DNA of 64,000 nucleotides from Rhyacichthys aspro (GCA_036850595.1 CM072152.1:10435640-10499639); one strand, 5' to 3'; shown: positions 1 to 13,452, counted from the stretch's first letter. Numbers and translations: made by a program. The notes: a model not told the origin generated them from the letters alone.

Positions 1-208
1 TTATTATCCCAACAAACAATGCACTCGCACACTTCCTGCCTACACACAGACAATCTCTTTTTATTGTTCCTCCTCCAGCAGCTTCAACCAGTTCTTTTTC
101 CTTCGCAGATGTGGTTTTCAATCACAAATGGGGGGTTTGTCTTGTAGGCAGCCAACAGCAGTGCTCAGGCTTATTACACCATGCGCTGAGATTAAAGGGG
201 GTTGTATC

Positions 209-236
209 GATTCTAGGCTCAATGGAGCCTAGAATC
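209..236. repeat. Perfect 12-bp inverted repeat (hairpin)
   Basis: Arms at 209-220 and 225-236 are exact reverse complements around a 4-nt loop (aatg). No run of T follows and no gene is adjacent. It is too short for a microRNA precursor. It could be the remnant of a palindromic transposon end, or chance. Confidence 0.7.
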
Positions 237-3200
237 TGCTCACGCCAATCATCCAGCAGCGTCGCCCCTGGAGAAAAGGATAAGGACACATGACGACACA
301 TGAAGAAAACCTATAATCTACTAAAACCATCAAGCGTAAGAATGCGTTTGGTAAGAGAACATCTCAGATTAAACACCAGCCTCAGAATGCTAAACACGTG
401 GGCCCTTGACTCTAAAGCATGCAGCCCAAGTCCTCACATAACAACCGAGCAGTTTATTGACAGGAAGAATTGGGTTTTTACTGGACAGATGACATTGCCC
501 ACAAGTGAAATCATTTGACAGCAACTGCTCATGATCCGAAACACATCACTCACAAGCCAGTAATTGTGTAGTGTCAATCAAGACTGTGCTACAGCTACAG
601 GTTTCTAACCAGTGGCAATGTGTGATTGTACATGCATAATCAGTACCACGGTACTGTTATGTTTTACTGTATAGTAATAAGTATTTATTGTTGTCTAATT
701 TGTCGATTGTATTGTGCAGTTGTGCGTCTTGTTGTTGGGAGTTCATTGTTTGTGGTTATCTAATATCATGCACTTGGATTGGATTGTGATGAGTTTGTTG
801 TGTTTCTTTCTTACTAAAAGTCTTTTTAAGACTCTAAATCAATCTCAGATATGAGGAATAGCAACATTTATTACAAATGTATCAGCATTGCAACACTATC
901 GGTTTAGATTAGGTGAGGATATGATTTATTTAAAAACACCAGGCCTTTGTTGAATAGAGAAGAAAATTACATCAACCAAAACATACACACTTTCTCTAAT
1001 CACTTGTCAAAACCATTTGTTTAAACTCATAAATAACCCCCATCACACGAGACATGATTTACAGGCTTTCAGTATTGTACCTTCTTTCAGGTGATAATTG
1101 TAAACATTAAAAATAGAAGAAAACTTGTGAAAGAGTAAGTCTAATCAGACGTCTCTAACAGATTGAGTGCAGATTTGAATTTCTTAATATACTGGGACTT
1201 TGTTGTTGCTCTTGCCAAAAAGTGTTTTGAAAGCTATTGCTCATAAAGTTTTATCCTCTCAACATCAGTCCTCCTACATTGATGTTCAACTCCCACCCTT
1301 TCAATAAGAGCTAATTCAGTAAACAATAAATCCAGCAGATGCTTTTACCCACTGAATGTGTATAGGTACTCCACTTAGAAATGAAACATCTATCATCAAA
1401 TGTGTTGCTCCAAAATGGAGAGACATCAACCGCTCGTGCTGAGAGACACTCATGCTGCTCTACACGGTTACTGAACAGCCACGGCAATCACCACTGATTC
1501 GACGCTCTCATCCTCCGAGGTCATGCTGCATCCTTACTCATGCACAGTCAGGATGCATATTCTGAAGCTCGCAGTGTCGAGTGGGACAGAATGTTCTCTG
1601 GCTAACACAAAATATATGGGCTCAAGCACTGAAAGTATTGGCGCCCACTCACAGCTCCCTTTTCCTGCAGTAGATAGAAGTCATTAAATGGGCTGATGAA
1701 CAGTGGGCATTAAATGAGGGCCGCAAAATGAGTTTATGTAACATTAAGGTATTGACAATCTCACTCTGTTTTCTGGGTGACTTTGATATTAATAATTGTA
1801 TTTTTATTCTGTTCCTCATTTAGACATCCCCAGAGAGTACTAGTCACTTCAGAGTGGCTATTTGAACCAAAATGTGTATCTCATACATTCCCCCTTACAC
1901 AAAACACAGGGTTATCCTTTTAATGAACATTTTCTGCAATTGTTTTGCCATAAAGGGCTGTGTTTCCAATAATTCACCATAATTTGAGGTAATCACTTTC
2001 CTGGATGACAGTGAACTTTTAGCATTAAAGCTTGGCAGTGCAATTAAATGAGACGTCAGGAAAAAATATCTCAACGTGGCGCCATAAAAAGCCGTCTGTT
2101 CAATGTGGGAGTAAATGGAAAGTACATTCCCCAACCTCTAAAATCAGGTGACAGTGTGGCTGCTGTGTGTCAACAATATGAGTCCAGTGGAGCCAAGGAC
2201 TGAATAATGAATACATTTCTATTAAACAGCCTTGATAGCCTTTCCCTGATGGCACGCTGTGTCCTTGTCTCAATAGATTTAAGGGATTGTCCACTAGGAT
2301 TTAATATTCTGTCGTATGTCTTGCACATGCTATTACCTATTACATGGTGTGTGTATGGAAGACTACTGTTCACATAGTACTCTCCAGTATAGTAGTTAGT
2401 TATATAAATTCAGTTTTAGTGTTGCAGAAATTGCACAAGTGTGATTTGGAATCTCTTTTTTGTTTCCAGCCTCTTTTTGAATAACCCCCTTCCTTAAGCC
2501 TGGTCTGTTGTTTCATCAGTGTTCTTGAAATTGAATTTTCCCAGGTTACATGAATGTAATAACACAAGAGACACAGGAGGCAACTGAACCCTGCAAAATG
2601 GGTTTAGGTGTTCGTAAAAGCAAACCCCATTTGTGTACATTTGAATTGAGACCAGACAGCTTCACATCATATGAACACAGAATCAGACTATAATCTAAAC
2701 TTGACCTTTCATCATGTAGCTTTTAGAAGTCTTAGACAAGAGTCAAAGGTTAAAACTAGTCAGTTGTAAGTGACTAGTGACAAGTGTTAGTAACTCTAGA
2801 TAATGGATAAAAGTGAAGGTGTATTGACTGTGTTTTTACGCAGTCTCAACAGCAAAAGTAATATGCATAATGAATAGAAGCATAATAAAATCATTTCATG
2901 GCATTTTGATCAGGGTTAACCCCACTGTGCAGGATACATTTTGAACCCGTATTGATTTCTCTAATGGTGATCAGCAGGGTACTAGGCTTTCATCAGAGCG
3001 GTGTCTCTTTCAGCCTTCACACAGCCTAGAGCATCTGATGTATATGTTCAACAATAACACAATCATTTGCCACAGAATTGGATTGGGGATTTAACAAACA
3101 CGACCTGCAGGCCTTATTTGGCTGTGGAGGTGAGATAGAGGAACACAAATGTCAGGGGCAAAAGTGATGCACTCCTCATTAAAATGCATGAAAATAATTC

Positions 3201-4160
3201 TGTTACACAAGAGATGTTTAACAGCTTCAGGCTGTTTGGCATTCATTATAGAGGAGACAGTCGACAGAGGATTCTGTTTTTACTTTCTCTTTAAAATATA
3301 CATAAGTAGAATGCAACAGCTCTCATCAAATGTCCCATAGACATGCAGAATCTAGATATTAGCCACAATAAGTCCAAGCATTATTCAGACCTGGGACTTG
3401 TGATCAGTGCTCATTCAATGGTCATCATTCTATATTGTGCTTGATAGGCTATCTTGGTTGGTCAATTGAAACAGACACTAGGCATAGTTTTGTATTTTGT
3501 CTTCAAGATACTTTAGATGGGTCATTTATTCTTAGCACACTCCTATTTTGTGGAAGTCGACAGAGACTAAACCATGTACATTTGGAGACAGTAAAAATGT
3601 CCCACTCAACTTTTCAAACACTGCCCTAATTCAGTGTCCATTCACATGTGTGGTTCATAGAGGATACTGCACCCCATGGTCCCATTAGCAACCACACAGA
3701 ACGCAAGGCCTGTGTCATTGCACCTGTCTGCTTCTCCAAACTGGGGCTGTGCTGACAGTTATGTGCTGCAGGATGTCACTAAGCCCCAGGAAATAGTCAG
3801 CAAATTTCCACTTAAAATTCCACTGCACGCTGCTTGATTTACTGCCAGGCTCTGTCAAAGTGTAACTGTGCTGTTTGACCACTCACACAATGATCCTCGT
3901 GAGATTTCACCTGCTGCCTTCATGTGCTCCCTCCAAACCACAGACATCAAGCCGCTCTCATCAGCAAGGCCCGAGGCGGAGCACTGCCCGACGCAAACCG
4001 CTGATGGACACAGAACCACTCGAAAGACGGATGGCTCTGAAAGTGGACGGTCTGAGGGTAGATTACAGGCTGCACGGAGGAAAAGTGTCTCGGCTGAAAA
4101 AATGACAACATACAGTGTGACCTTGAAAATAAGCATCACTACACATGATTTACTTGTTAC
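237..4160. other. Apparently intergenic, no gene seen
   Basis: No open frame here has recognisable protein similarity, and no tRNA or rRNA is evident. A modestly GC- and CpG-richer patch lies at about 3950-4090 and carries overlapping open frames on both strands. None has family features, so I read them as a composition effect. Confidence 0.5.
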
Positions 4161-4196
4161 CAATGTGTTAACAACTGGCTGCTTGTTAACACATTG
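4161..4196. repeat. Perfect 14-bp inverted repeat (hairpin)
   Basis: Arms 4161-4174 and 4183-4196 are exact reverse complements with an 8-nt loop (ctggctgc). Each arm contains GTTAAC. The hairpin lies about 700 bp upstream of the CpG-rich putative promoter. Function is unknown; a palindromic mobile-element remnant or a recombination-derived snapback is possible. Confidence 0.75.
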
Positions 4197-4639
4197 TTAG
4201 CATACTTTATTACTGATTCTCTTAATTGCATTTTCCTTATTCATATTTTGTAATAGTGGAATCTAGAGGTGCCAACTCTCATCCATGCTCCAAATCTGCT
4301 TTTCACATTACAACACTCTCTCCGTTTATGTATTCAGACAAATAAATATAACAAAAACACAATTATTTTTGGCCTCCAGTGATTGAAAATAGGACTTTCC
4401 ATTTTCAGGAAGTATTGCCTGTTGCATTAAATCAGTCATTGTGGTCTTGTTTTTGTTGTATCACTAAATCCAAGTCAGGATCCAGACCAGAATTTACAGA
4501 GAACTATAACATCGTCATAAAGAGGTTATTAAAAAGAAAAAAGTGACTGATTACCTTTCAACATCTTTAAAAAAGTGGCCACTGGTTTAACTCAAATCAC
4601 GTGAAGGTGTTTAAAGTAGGTCTAATTACTTGTTAATAG

Positions 4640-4895
4640 AGAACACCTGCGCAGCGGAGTGATACACGTTATGAGGCTAAACTCGCCCACTTTAATTACT
4701 TTTCCAATATTCTTATCTTGTTTCCGCGTTACAGCCGGTGTTCGTCTAATGATCAATAGCTCCGAATACTCACAGGAGGAAGGATCCCACAAAGAAAACA
4801 GCGCTGTATTTATTTAGTTCTACAGTACATTTGTGTGCGTATGGAGCCGTAGTAAAGCGCGCATTGGGCGGTGGGGACAGGTCACGTGACCACGG
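4640..4895 (+). promoter_or_regulatory. CpG-rich putative promoter with CCAAT, GC-box and E-box
   Basis: This is the start of the most CpG-dense stretch in the window: roughly 20 CpG fall between about 4840 and 5150, in otherwise CpG-poor DNA. An inverted CCAAT box (ATTGG, 4863-4867) overlaps a GC box (GGGCGG, 4866-4871). Ten bases on is the perfect palindrome GTCACGTGAC (4881-4890), a USF/MITF/TFE-type E-box. No TATA box is evident. A strong splice donor follows at 5154. The architecture fits a TATA-less promoter on the + strand. The nearest recognisable downstream gene is rap1gap, but that assignment is inferred. Confidence 0.55.
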
Positions 4896-5153
4896 CAGCA
4901 GCATGTGCGAGTTTGAGCAGAGCCAAAGACGGACTTGAGCATCAGATACGGACGCTTCGTGCGGAGGAACAGCCCTGCGCTTCTTCCACACCGCCTCCAC
5001 GTCTTTATCCACATTTTCCCAATCTACTCCCACTACTCCCACTACACCCGAACGACAGGGACTGCTCTCCACTGCTCTGCTCCACCTTTGTGCTGGTAGT
5101 TATTCCCAAACCAAGAGCGAGTCCCGGTAGAGACGCTTACTGTTCCTAGAAAG
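4896..5153 (+). other. Candidate non-coding first exon (5' UTR), possibly of rap1gap
   Basis: This is a CpG-rich segment directly downstream of the promoter motifs. It ends in AAAG followed by the donor GTAAGG at 5154. The start is approximate because no transcription start can be read from sequence. The only ATG (4903) opens a 12-codon frame that stops at 4938, so the exon would be untranslated with one upstream ORF. It could splice to the acceptor at 29673 just before the rap1gap start codon, implying a first intron of about 24.5 kb. It could instead belong to an unrelated non-coding transcript. Confidence 0.45.
4903..4938 (+). other. Upstream ORF in the putative 5' UTR
   Basis: ATG at 4903 with TGA at 4936-4938 encodes 11 residues (MCEFEQSQRRT). 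If transcription starts upstream of 4903, this short frame would precede the main start and could dampen translation. Evidence is positional only. Confidence 0.3.
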
Positions 5154-5155
5154 GT

Positions 5156-8100
5156 AAGGAATTAGAACTTTTCTCTCCGTTTTGTGATTAATTTGAATGC
5201 GAAAAAGGTTAAGAATACTGACAGTGGCAGTCGTTTGTGTGGGATGGGCTTTGTTTTGAGATGAGGAGTGCACCTGACAAAAGGAGTAAGGCAGGAGGCT
5301 GCGCAAAGCACTCACTACATTCAAAAATAATGGTCAAGGAGCAGCCGCGCAGTGAATAGGAATACCCTGTTTTTCCCATTCAAGTATGGGGAATTATATT
5401 TTAATGAAGCGTTTTAGCTTCAAAAGCGGAAACTGCTGTAGTGTTCCTTCATTAACTGCAATTACATTCATTAGCGGCAGTGATATTTCCGTCTGTCTGC
5501 GGTTCTGTCTGAGCACTGATTTTGAAACTTGTCTTTAACATTTCTCTAAAAGCTAGTGTGAGCTTCCAGTATCAGCTCCCTTTTCTCTCCTGTGTGCTGT
5601 ATGATACTGATGATGAAATGAAAGGAAACGCCAGTCAAATATCACTGTCCAAAAAGAAGACATTCTGCTGTGCACTGACTACAGCTTTAGGCTTTTAAGA
5701 ACACTGTTGTCATTTCTGATATTATTTCTGAAGAGAATTTGAAGGAATCAGTGTTGGTCTGAAGTATTTGTGGTTGGCGTCTGCATGCTGTGGTGTCACC
5801 AGTCCATCACCAGTCCTGTAACTGGTTTGGTCTCTTAGGGTTTACTGTGTATGATGCCATCTGCAGCTTTTTACTACTTTGTACCATTTCAACTAAACCT
5901 CAGTGGCCTGTCGATTTAGTCCACGTGGAGCCCGTCAGCTGTTTGTTCTGTAAGGGTTTCTCTTTGTTTTCATTGTAACTTTGAGTCGTATTGTTTGTCA
6001 TATTATCATGAATGCAATACTGTTTACCTGGACTAGACTGTTCACCATCATTGTACTAAGTGTAATGGCACTTTGTTCAACACAACCCCAGCAGACTATA
6101 CTTTTGTGTTTTAGTGTGGCGGCAGAAGAAAATCAATTGTTTCCTTGCTCTACATCAACAATATCCTTTGGTAAAATACTGATTGAACTGTGTGTCTGTT
6201 AGTCCGCCTTAAACAAACTGTTCACTCTGATCAATTAGTTATAGGGACTGCTTTATAGACGCAGGATGCAAATCACCTTCTAAATTTCTATAGATTTGTG
6301 TTTTGTTGGGACTCATAAAGCTGTAATTGTATTGCTTTTTACCTTCAGTACAGCTTTTTCTAGTTTAGTCGTTAGATCCTACATACACTTCACCTTCAGA
6401 ACAGTAAATTATGAGGTTTATGCATCACTTTCTCTGTCAACGTTACAAACTGGGGCTGATTATCAACAGTTTTCAAACTCTGTGCATCAGACATTTGAGA
6501 GCTGCACTCTGACTTCAGCACCACGGACAGCGGTCTCGGTCAGAGCCCAGCTTTTCCATAAAAGACAGCGTCTGATAGTTGTGTAAATGTGTGTCTTCTT
6601 GGCAGGCAACTCCTCATCACACTGTATGATTGTTACACAGAGGTTAACAAGAGTGAAAACACATTAGTGGTGATAATTACATTACATCATGTGTGCCAAT
6701 TACAGTTTGAATGGCGTAAGTGGATGTAATTACTTAGTCATGTGTATCATCAACATTTTTAATTAGCTCAGTCAGTCTGACCATTATCTACCTGTCAACT
6801 CTCTCTTTCTCAGTTCTCTAGACTCTTGTCCAACATATCGAGCTTTATTAATTCTTAGCCAATTAGTTTAATTTGTTTAAATAGTTAAATGTTTAAATCA
6901 TAGCTGTTCGAAACACAGAGCTTGTTTTTATTATTTTTCTGTAGTCATATATTTCCACAGAGCTTTACCAGCTTTGAAAAAAGTTTTTGTGAGACATCGT
7001 TTCACATTTTTGTGGCATTAACTAGAATAAACAATAGTATCTAACGAACAGTTATTGTTGTACTTGGACTGTGGTAAAGCCTCTAATTAAAGAAGGTCAG
7101 CGTTTATGTGAAGTGCCATTGTGTGACTGTAATGAAGGTGGCCCCTTGTTACTTCAGCCCACTGCCTGAAGATATGCTTAAATTATTCAGAGCGGGCCAA
7201 GTTTAGTCGTATTTTAGTTAGTAGCACTTATCTTTGCAGCTGCAGACATTCAGCTTCCCATTTTCTCATTATCTACTTTTTAAGTTTAGGAAAACACATC
7301 ACCATCATAGAGTTAACAAGAAATTCTAACAGAGGGCTTTATGAAATATAGGAGAATAGTTCACAGTAGACTAGTTTTCAGTTAGAACCTGATCATGAAT
7401 CAGATATCACAATGTGTCTCTTTCTGTTGACTCTGATTTGCTCAGTGGAAAAAAGCAAGACAAGTTTTAGTATGCTAAACCTATACCCCAGAGATGAAAG
7501 TCAAATGAGAGCGAGCGCTGCGCAGCTACCGCTGTAAAACTGCAATAAATGTAAATGCTTGTTTTCATGTTGGTCATGTATGGCCTATATCTGGAAGGAA
7601 CCACCTAAGGCACCTCTTTGCTTGCTCTGGTTGGAAGATAAACAGAAAAGTAAACAAAAGCAAGAAAAATCACAGTTTACTTTACAGCAATACATATCCC
7701 CATTGATTCTTCTAGGGAAAAACAAACAGTAGTTGTGCCGGCTGGAGTGGAGGGAATCGATGACGCTTTAGTATACTCAGAAATCTTGCCTCTCTGCACT
7801 CAGTTCAAACTTTGTATCCTCAGTGAGAGACGTCTGGAACAAAGCCTTGTGACATACAGCACAGTGAGCCGTCCACTCACTGTTCAGTCAATGTACACAG
7901 ACAGAAAGTGTACCACATGTGAGGTTAGATAAAAAATCTCATTGTACAATTGTTGTTTTTATAGAAAACAAATGCATTTGAAACCACAAGCTTTTACAGA
8001 ACATTAGAATTATACAGCATAAACACAGTAAACCGTTTTTAATGAAGGGCATCCAGGGAATAATGTTGCGTAATAGAGCACACGTTCAGAATACCAACAA

Positions 8101-10474
8101 ATTTAACTTTTAAACTATATTACATGTGTTTTCAAATCTTGAGATACTACAGTAACATTGTCTGGGTTAGACTGTTTTTTTTTTTTGTTTTTTTTTAAAT
8201 AGATTGCATGTTTTATGTTTTATGTAGTTGAAAGGTCATAATTAAACGGCACTTATTATTCAGCTGCAGCCCTATTGTCTCTGGAGATCAGGTTGTGTAT
8301 CTGAACCAACAGTGAATAATATATGGGTTGAATACAAATGACTACCAGAGTTGAGACAACATAAAATGTCTCTATCACATAAACGTTGCCAGTCTAATGA
8401 CAGAAGATAATTACAACACCTACACCACACAGGTCTAGACACAAAGAGCCCCAGAGAAGTGCACAGGGCAGCTTTAGCGTCATCTCAAACTGTCACTTTA
8501 AATTGTCTGTTTTGTTCAAGTTGTGCACAAAGCATGCCATACACAGAGACATTCCACAGCAAAGGAAAAGATAATTGTTTTCTCCCATGAGACGAATGTA
8601 CTGCTCTGTTCCTTTGTTTGAGATTTAATTATACAGTACTGTAGACAGAGTTGACACCAAATACAATACAAGATTTATTGACGATAGATCAATAGCTGAA
8701 ATAGTCCACACTCTTAATTAGTTCAGAAAATCAGTACATCTGTAAGTGTTATAGAATGTGGTCTGTTTCATGTTTGTCCCAGTCTCTTAGATCCAATCTG
8801 AAAGGAGAACCGAGAACCCACACATTATACTATGTTCTTGATGCATATATTGAGCTGTGTCATACACTGAATTTGTTTCCTCTTTACCCGTATGAAAGTC
8901 TGATGCTTGTTTCACTGCGCTGGTGGCAAAAATCCCTGAAATTGTTTTGGTATTCCGTGGTGGTGCCAGCGATTACAGTTGATGTAGCAGTTTATTGCCA
9001 CAAGAGCCAGTGGACCGCTGCAATAATGCCGTTCTTCCAGTAAGAGTGTTTTCTGCTGCATAGCTAATGAATACCAGCAGCCAACGCCACACTCTCTCAC
9101 TAGCTCTGAGCTCAGCAACACTATTTGCCTTGCCGTGTGCCACTGAATTGTTCTTTGATTGCTTTTGCCAATTCGTTTTACGGAAACATGAAGCCATTAT
9201 CCTTCAGGTATCCACTGCCTGGCACGGACTAAGCGTGTTATCAAAAATTCCTCCTCTTTCATTACTTGCTTATTTGCCAGGGCATGGACTTATGCAGCAC
9301 ATTATGACCTTCACATTTTTCTGTGACTTCATAGTGAATTGTCAACATCAGCTGCAACATAAGGCAGAAGCCACTTATCAGTTTGGGTCAGGTGGTTTGG
9401 GGGGCCAATACAAGGTATATGTCTAAATTAGACAACAGACACCGGATTACTGTGACACTATAGCCATTTAATCTGATCCTGAACATTCAGTAATTGATTA
9501 TTTCATCAATGCCTATTCATATATATGGTGTCACTTCCTGTATCCTTCTTGGCAAATTTACTCTAACTGGACATGGCATTACATATGTGTACAGCCGAAA
9601 GAGAGACAAAGAGTTATTATCCTTTTTTTTATTTTTTAAATTTGCGATGCCTTTTTTAAATGAAGAGAGTCTCCTATACTAAGATGCTTTATACTGCTAT
9701 GAACAAATTATTTTTCAGACTTCAAAAACGAGCAGCCTTGGTTTGAACCCCAGGCTTTCGCGCATGACATGAAAGAAAAAACCTCCCGAAAGCGGTGAGT
9801 CTCTCCAAAACACCAGGGTGTGAGAGAATAAAAATGATTAATGTGTTTGAATTTATGATAATAACTTCACATTTATGTCTCATACATACCCCTGAGTGTG
9901 TGTTTATCTCTATTGGAGATGTGCATAGTGATCAGTATACGTGAGATGGTTATGAAACAGCGAGCCTTTGAATAATACACACATTAGCAGCACAGTGGTG
10001 TGTATGAGGAACAGTAGACAGTGGATAGTCAACTCCACACACATGCTTTGGCTCCCGGACATTAGGGATCCCTTTTTTCCATCCATGTGTGAGTGTGTAA
10101 AAAAACTGGAAAAACTGAGCTGAGTTCACAATGTTATAGAAAATAACCATTCGCCAATCTGCCAGGTGTTTTAGTAAAGTGCATGGAAGTGCATGAAATT
10201 AGCTTTGTGCCCAAACGGTTGAGTTTTTGAGTGACTGGAGCCGCACGGGCTTTGTACCTGAATGAGCTTAGGTGCAGTCTCAACCTCTCAGCTGTCAGTC
10301 AGATATCACACAGATCGACAAACTAATGCTGGCGCTGCAGCTTTCTGTTGATGCTGAATCTGTTGAGCCATCATGTACTTTGTGCCTGTCCCACTGTTAA
10401 AAGTCAGCTCTCTGAGAATGTACAGTGGACAGTATGGCTATAGTTTAGTGTAGTATATAGCCGCATATGTAATA
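5156..10474. other. Non-coding DNA, probably intron 1
   Basis: I see no exon with recognisable protein similarity. Low-complexity T tracts occur near 8174-8200. Open frames (for example near 6296-6586 and 9067-9426) show no family motif and no paired splice signals. If the 5-kb exon belongs to rap1gap this is the start of its first intron; otherwise it is intergenic. Confidence 0.45.
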
Positions 10475-10757
10475 CAGTGGTCCCTCGTTTATCGGGGGGT
10501 TACGTTCCAAAAATAACCCGCAATAGGCGAAATCCGCGAAGCGGCATGGAGGAGATTGATTGACAATGGTCTACAGTCCCTTAGCCAATTAGGACACAGA
10601 ACACAATGCGTGAATTCTCTCTTAGCCAATCAGGACGCAGAACACAATGTGCGTTCATAGACTGTTAAAAAAAAAAAAGCATGCAAAATTGCACTAAATA
10701 AATCCGCGAAACAGCGAGACCGCGAAAGGTGAACCACGTTATAGCAATGGACAACTG
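10475..10757. mobile_element. Tigger/pogo-like non-autonomous DNA transposon (MITE)
   Basis: The left end CAGTGGTCCCTCGTTTATCG and the inverted right end (CAGTTGTCCATTGCTATAACG read on the minus strand) are diverged terminal inverted repeats. TA dinucleotides lie immediately outside both (10473-10474 and 10758-10759), the target duplication typical of Tc1/mariner-class elements. Subterminal 'aaatccgcgaa' motifs are shared with Tigger-like elements. The element is about 283 bp with no transposase frame, so it is non-autonomous. The assignment to the Tigger branch rests on remembered terminal sequences. Confidence 0.75.
10578..10653. repeat. Internal direct duplication within the MITE
   Basis: Two copies of a roughly 30-bp unit (cttagccaat[t/c]aggac[a/g]cagaacacaatg) lie about 43 bp apart inside the Tigger-like element, with only a few substitutions. 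This is a local duplication that presumably arose in the element's lineage. Confidence 0.7.
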
Positions 10758-10759
10758 TA

Positions 10760-13452
10760 TATTAAACACTGCTTAAGTCACAATGTTTTAGTTTTATTGT
10801 AGATATTAACACCAGAGCAACCAATGCCAAACCTACCAGTACTCATACCAAACTCATATAAATTACAATAATAAACATAATGCATCAGCCCGAGGTCTCA
10901 TGTGGAGACAAGCTGTGTTATTAGGGTCCGACTAGAACGGTGTACCATGTCATGATTTTAGCTGCTGTTGTGAAAACATGTCATTTTAGTGTTTGGCTGG
11001 CACTTGTCTCCGTCGTGCCAATGTTTGACAGCTGCCAATCAGGGATCGGCATGTGTTCAGTACCCACCCACCCATGAAGCCCCTCTAAACAAAAAAGAGA
11101 AAAACACAACACACAACAGAAAGGACATGTGCATCCGTTGTATATGTGTTCTCCCACAGTTATAATCTATATTTTCTCTTTCACTTACTGTCTCCAAACC
11201 CCAGAGTGATGACGTTTTAGGTGACCCCTGTAAACCAGTGATCTAGAGCTCCGTGGACGACCAGCGATTGTCTGGCCAATTCGAGCGATTTGATTTCCTT
11301 CCTCAGGAACCTCTGGAGCGTTCCTTGTGCCGCATATTTCCAAAGGCTGACCTACCGCAAGGTTCACTGCACGTCATCGTCATCATTCCGCTCTCGGCAC
11401 ATTCATCTCAACAGTTTACTGGCACATGTCATCATTCATCTTCAATAATATGTTTCCTGCCTGTAATATGAGACGAGAAACCGACTTATATTAGGATGCA
11501 ACCTCAACAATTTACTGCTTTTCAAGTTTTAGGAGATGTCCCAGTATTAAATACCTGTTTCCTATTCTAGACAGGTTTGTAACCAGGTCATTTAGGATGT
11601 AGTGTTGAGGTAATGAGTCTTTTATGAGCATTTCATCCTTTTTAGACATCTGGAGCTCGTGTTGGGATAAACATTACATTGATGTATCACAAAGCAAACA
11701 CTGTTGATTTATTTCCCATCGATTGTGGCTCAGGGCTAAAAGCAGTACACTGTTCATTGATTTAGCAGGATCTCTCTCAGAAAACCTTTCTGCTCTGGAC
11801 CGTTATGCAAAAAGAAAAGGCGGAAGAGGCGAAGGTTAATGGATAGCTTGTGAAGTGTAAAAGGTCAGGAGGCAGAGTTTACTGATAAGAAGCACACCGG
11901 AGCTGACAGCAAATGTTTACTGCAGAGTCGTCCATTACAGAGCCCACCGAAGCCCTTGGCCCTGTCCCCTGTGTAATTAAGGACTTTAATGACAGGACCT
12001 CCTCTAAGACAGCAGCTCTTTGTCCTTGATCAAAGCTACCAATTCCCTTCCGCTTTGTAGATAATGCAGGTGGTCCAGCATTAAATATCAGCTAGGGGTA
12101 ATTTATGAGTACAAAAAGGTCAGTGGTAGCCACAGCTCAGACAAATGTTCTTTTATGAAAACTTGTCTATTTTTTGGTGACCTCTGTATGTCTTTTTAAT
12201 GAGATGACATCATTTTCCTGTAGTGTTGTAAAATTGGGGCTCCTTGTGCTCTGTGGTCCATGTTTCTCTAAAACATAATCAAATCTCATGTATTACACAT
12301 ACTTGACACTATCTCACATGTTGAAACTGAAGTGTTTTTGGCAGGTGTTTCTTCAATTCAATTTAGCATTGGCCTATGAACATTAAAACAGACTTAAGTT
12401 ATGTCTCAATATAGATAACTTCATGACTGGATTATTGTATTCAGCAGTGTAATACTATTTAATGAGTCTATTAATTTAGATGTATGCTTTTTAGATGTAT
12501 GCCTTGAGACATCCTTGAGATATTTTAAGTGGCCTCGGAGCAGAAATAGTCTCACCAGACTGTTTTTCCATACGCTATGCAGCCTGAATGTGTGACAGAA
12601 AGAGGAGACAGATATTTTATGCAAGATGCATCTGCTGGTGGAAGCCCTGCCAAAGTAGCGCAGTGATTAAAGCTCCAGATTGAATGGAAGCCAGTGTTGT
12701 AGAAATGCTCTTAAAGTGTGCCCTCTTTTTATTCAAGCCTGTAATAAAATGACAGTCCAGCGACGCAGTGGTCTGATGACGCAACGAGAGAGCCGGGACC
12801 CCAGTGCAGCGCCTGAAAGCCCCCAGGAGATGTGACTCAGAGCTTATGACTAACATGGACTGTTTCACTGCTTTATCATAACAAACATCAAACTTGTCAC
12901 TGCTAAAAAGTACATGTTTGGCAAACCTGTTCATGAAGGCAACTGAATTTTATCATGGCCCTTATTTTTAACTCATTATTACCTAATCTGAATTTCAATT
13001 TAATTGAATTGAATTTTATTTAATTTAAATTTAAATCTGATAAAGAACAATAAAGCTAAAAGTTTGATGGAAATATAACCTTGTCCTCTCTAAATGCTAC
13101 AGTGCAGTGTGACTGGACAGGATCGTCATTCAACACCTTTAAAGTTTTAAAGAGAAAATCTTGATTTTTCCCATGAGACTGAAAAAGCAGTTCTGTAACA
13201 TTTTTCTGGAATGCCCTGATAATTCAGCAGCTGTAGTGTGCAAAACCAGCGTGCTACCTTAAGATGCAAATTTTGACTGGTTTCCAAAGAAATTTGACTT
13301 CAATAAATAAGTATGAGTGAGGGTGAGAGTTCACTACAGAGCCACCAGTTAGCACAGTCTTATTTTGTAAGAGTTTGTTGATTGATTCATCATTTAGCCA
13401 TAACAAGTGTCAGACCAATTGTTTATTGATTCTTATCTGCTGCAGTAAGACA
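10760..13452. other. Non-coding DNA, no feature recognised
   Basis: There is no convincing exon, RNA gene or full-length repeat. An AT-only patch near 13000-13035 is built of ttaatt and gaatt motifs. Open frames here are short and unrelated to known families. Confidence 0.4.

Noticed and set aside
3855..4200. Overlapping 102-, 110- and 76-codon frames on both strands
   Set aside because: Open because of local GC content; none looks like a known protein and no splice context supports one.
9067..9426. 119-codon + strand frame
   Set aside because: No recognisable domain and no paired splice sites.
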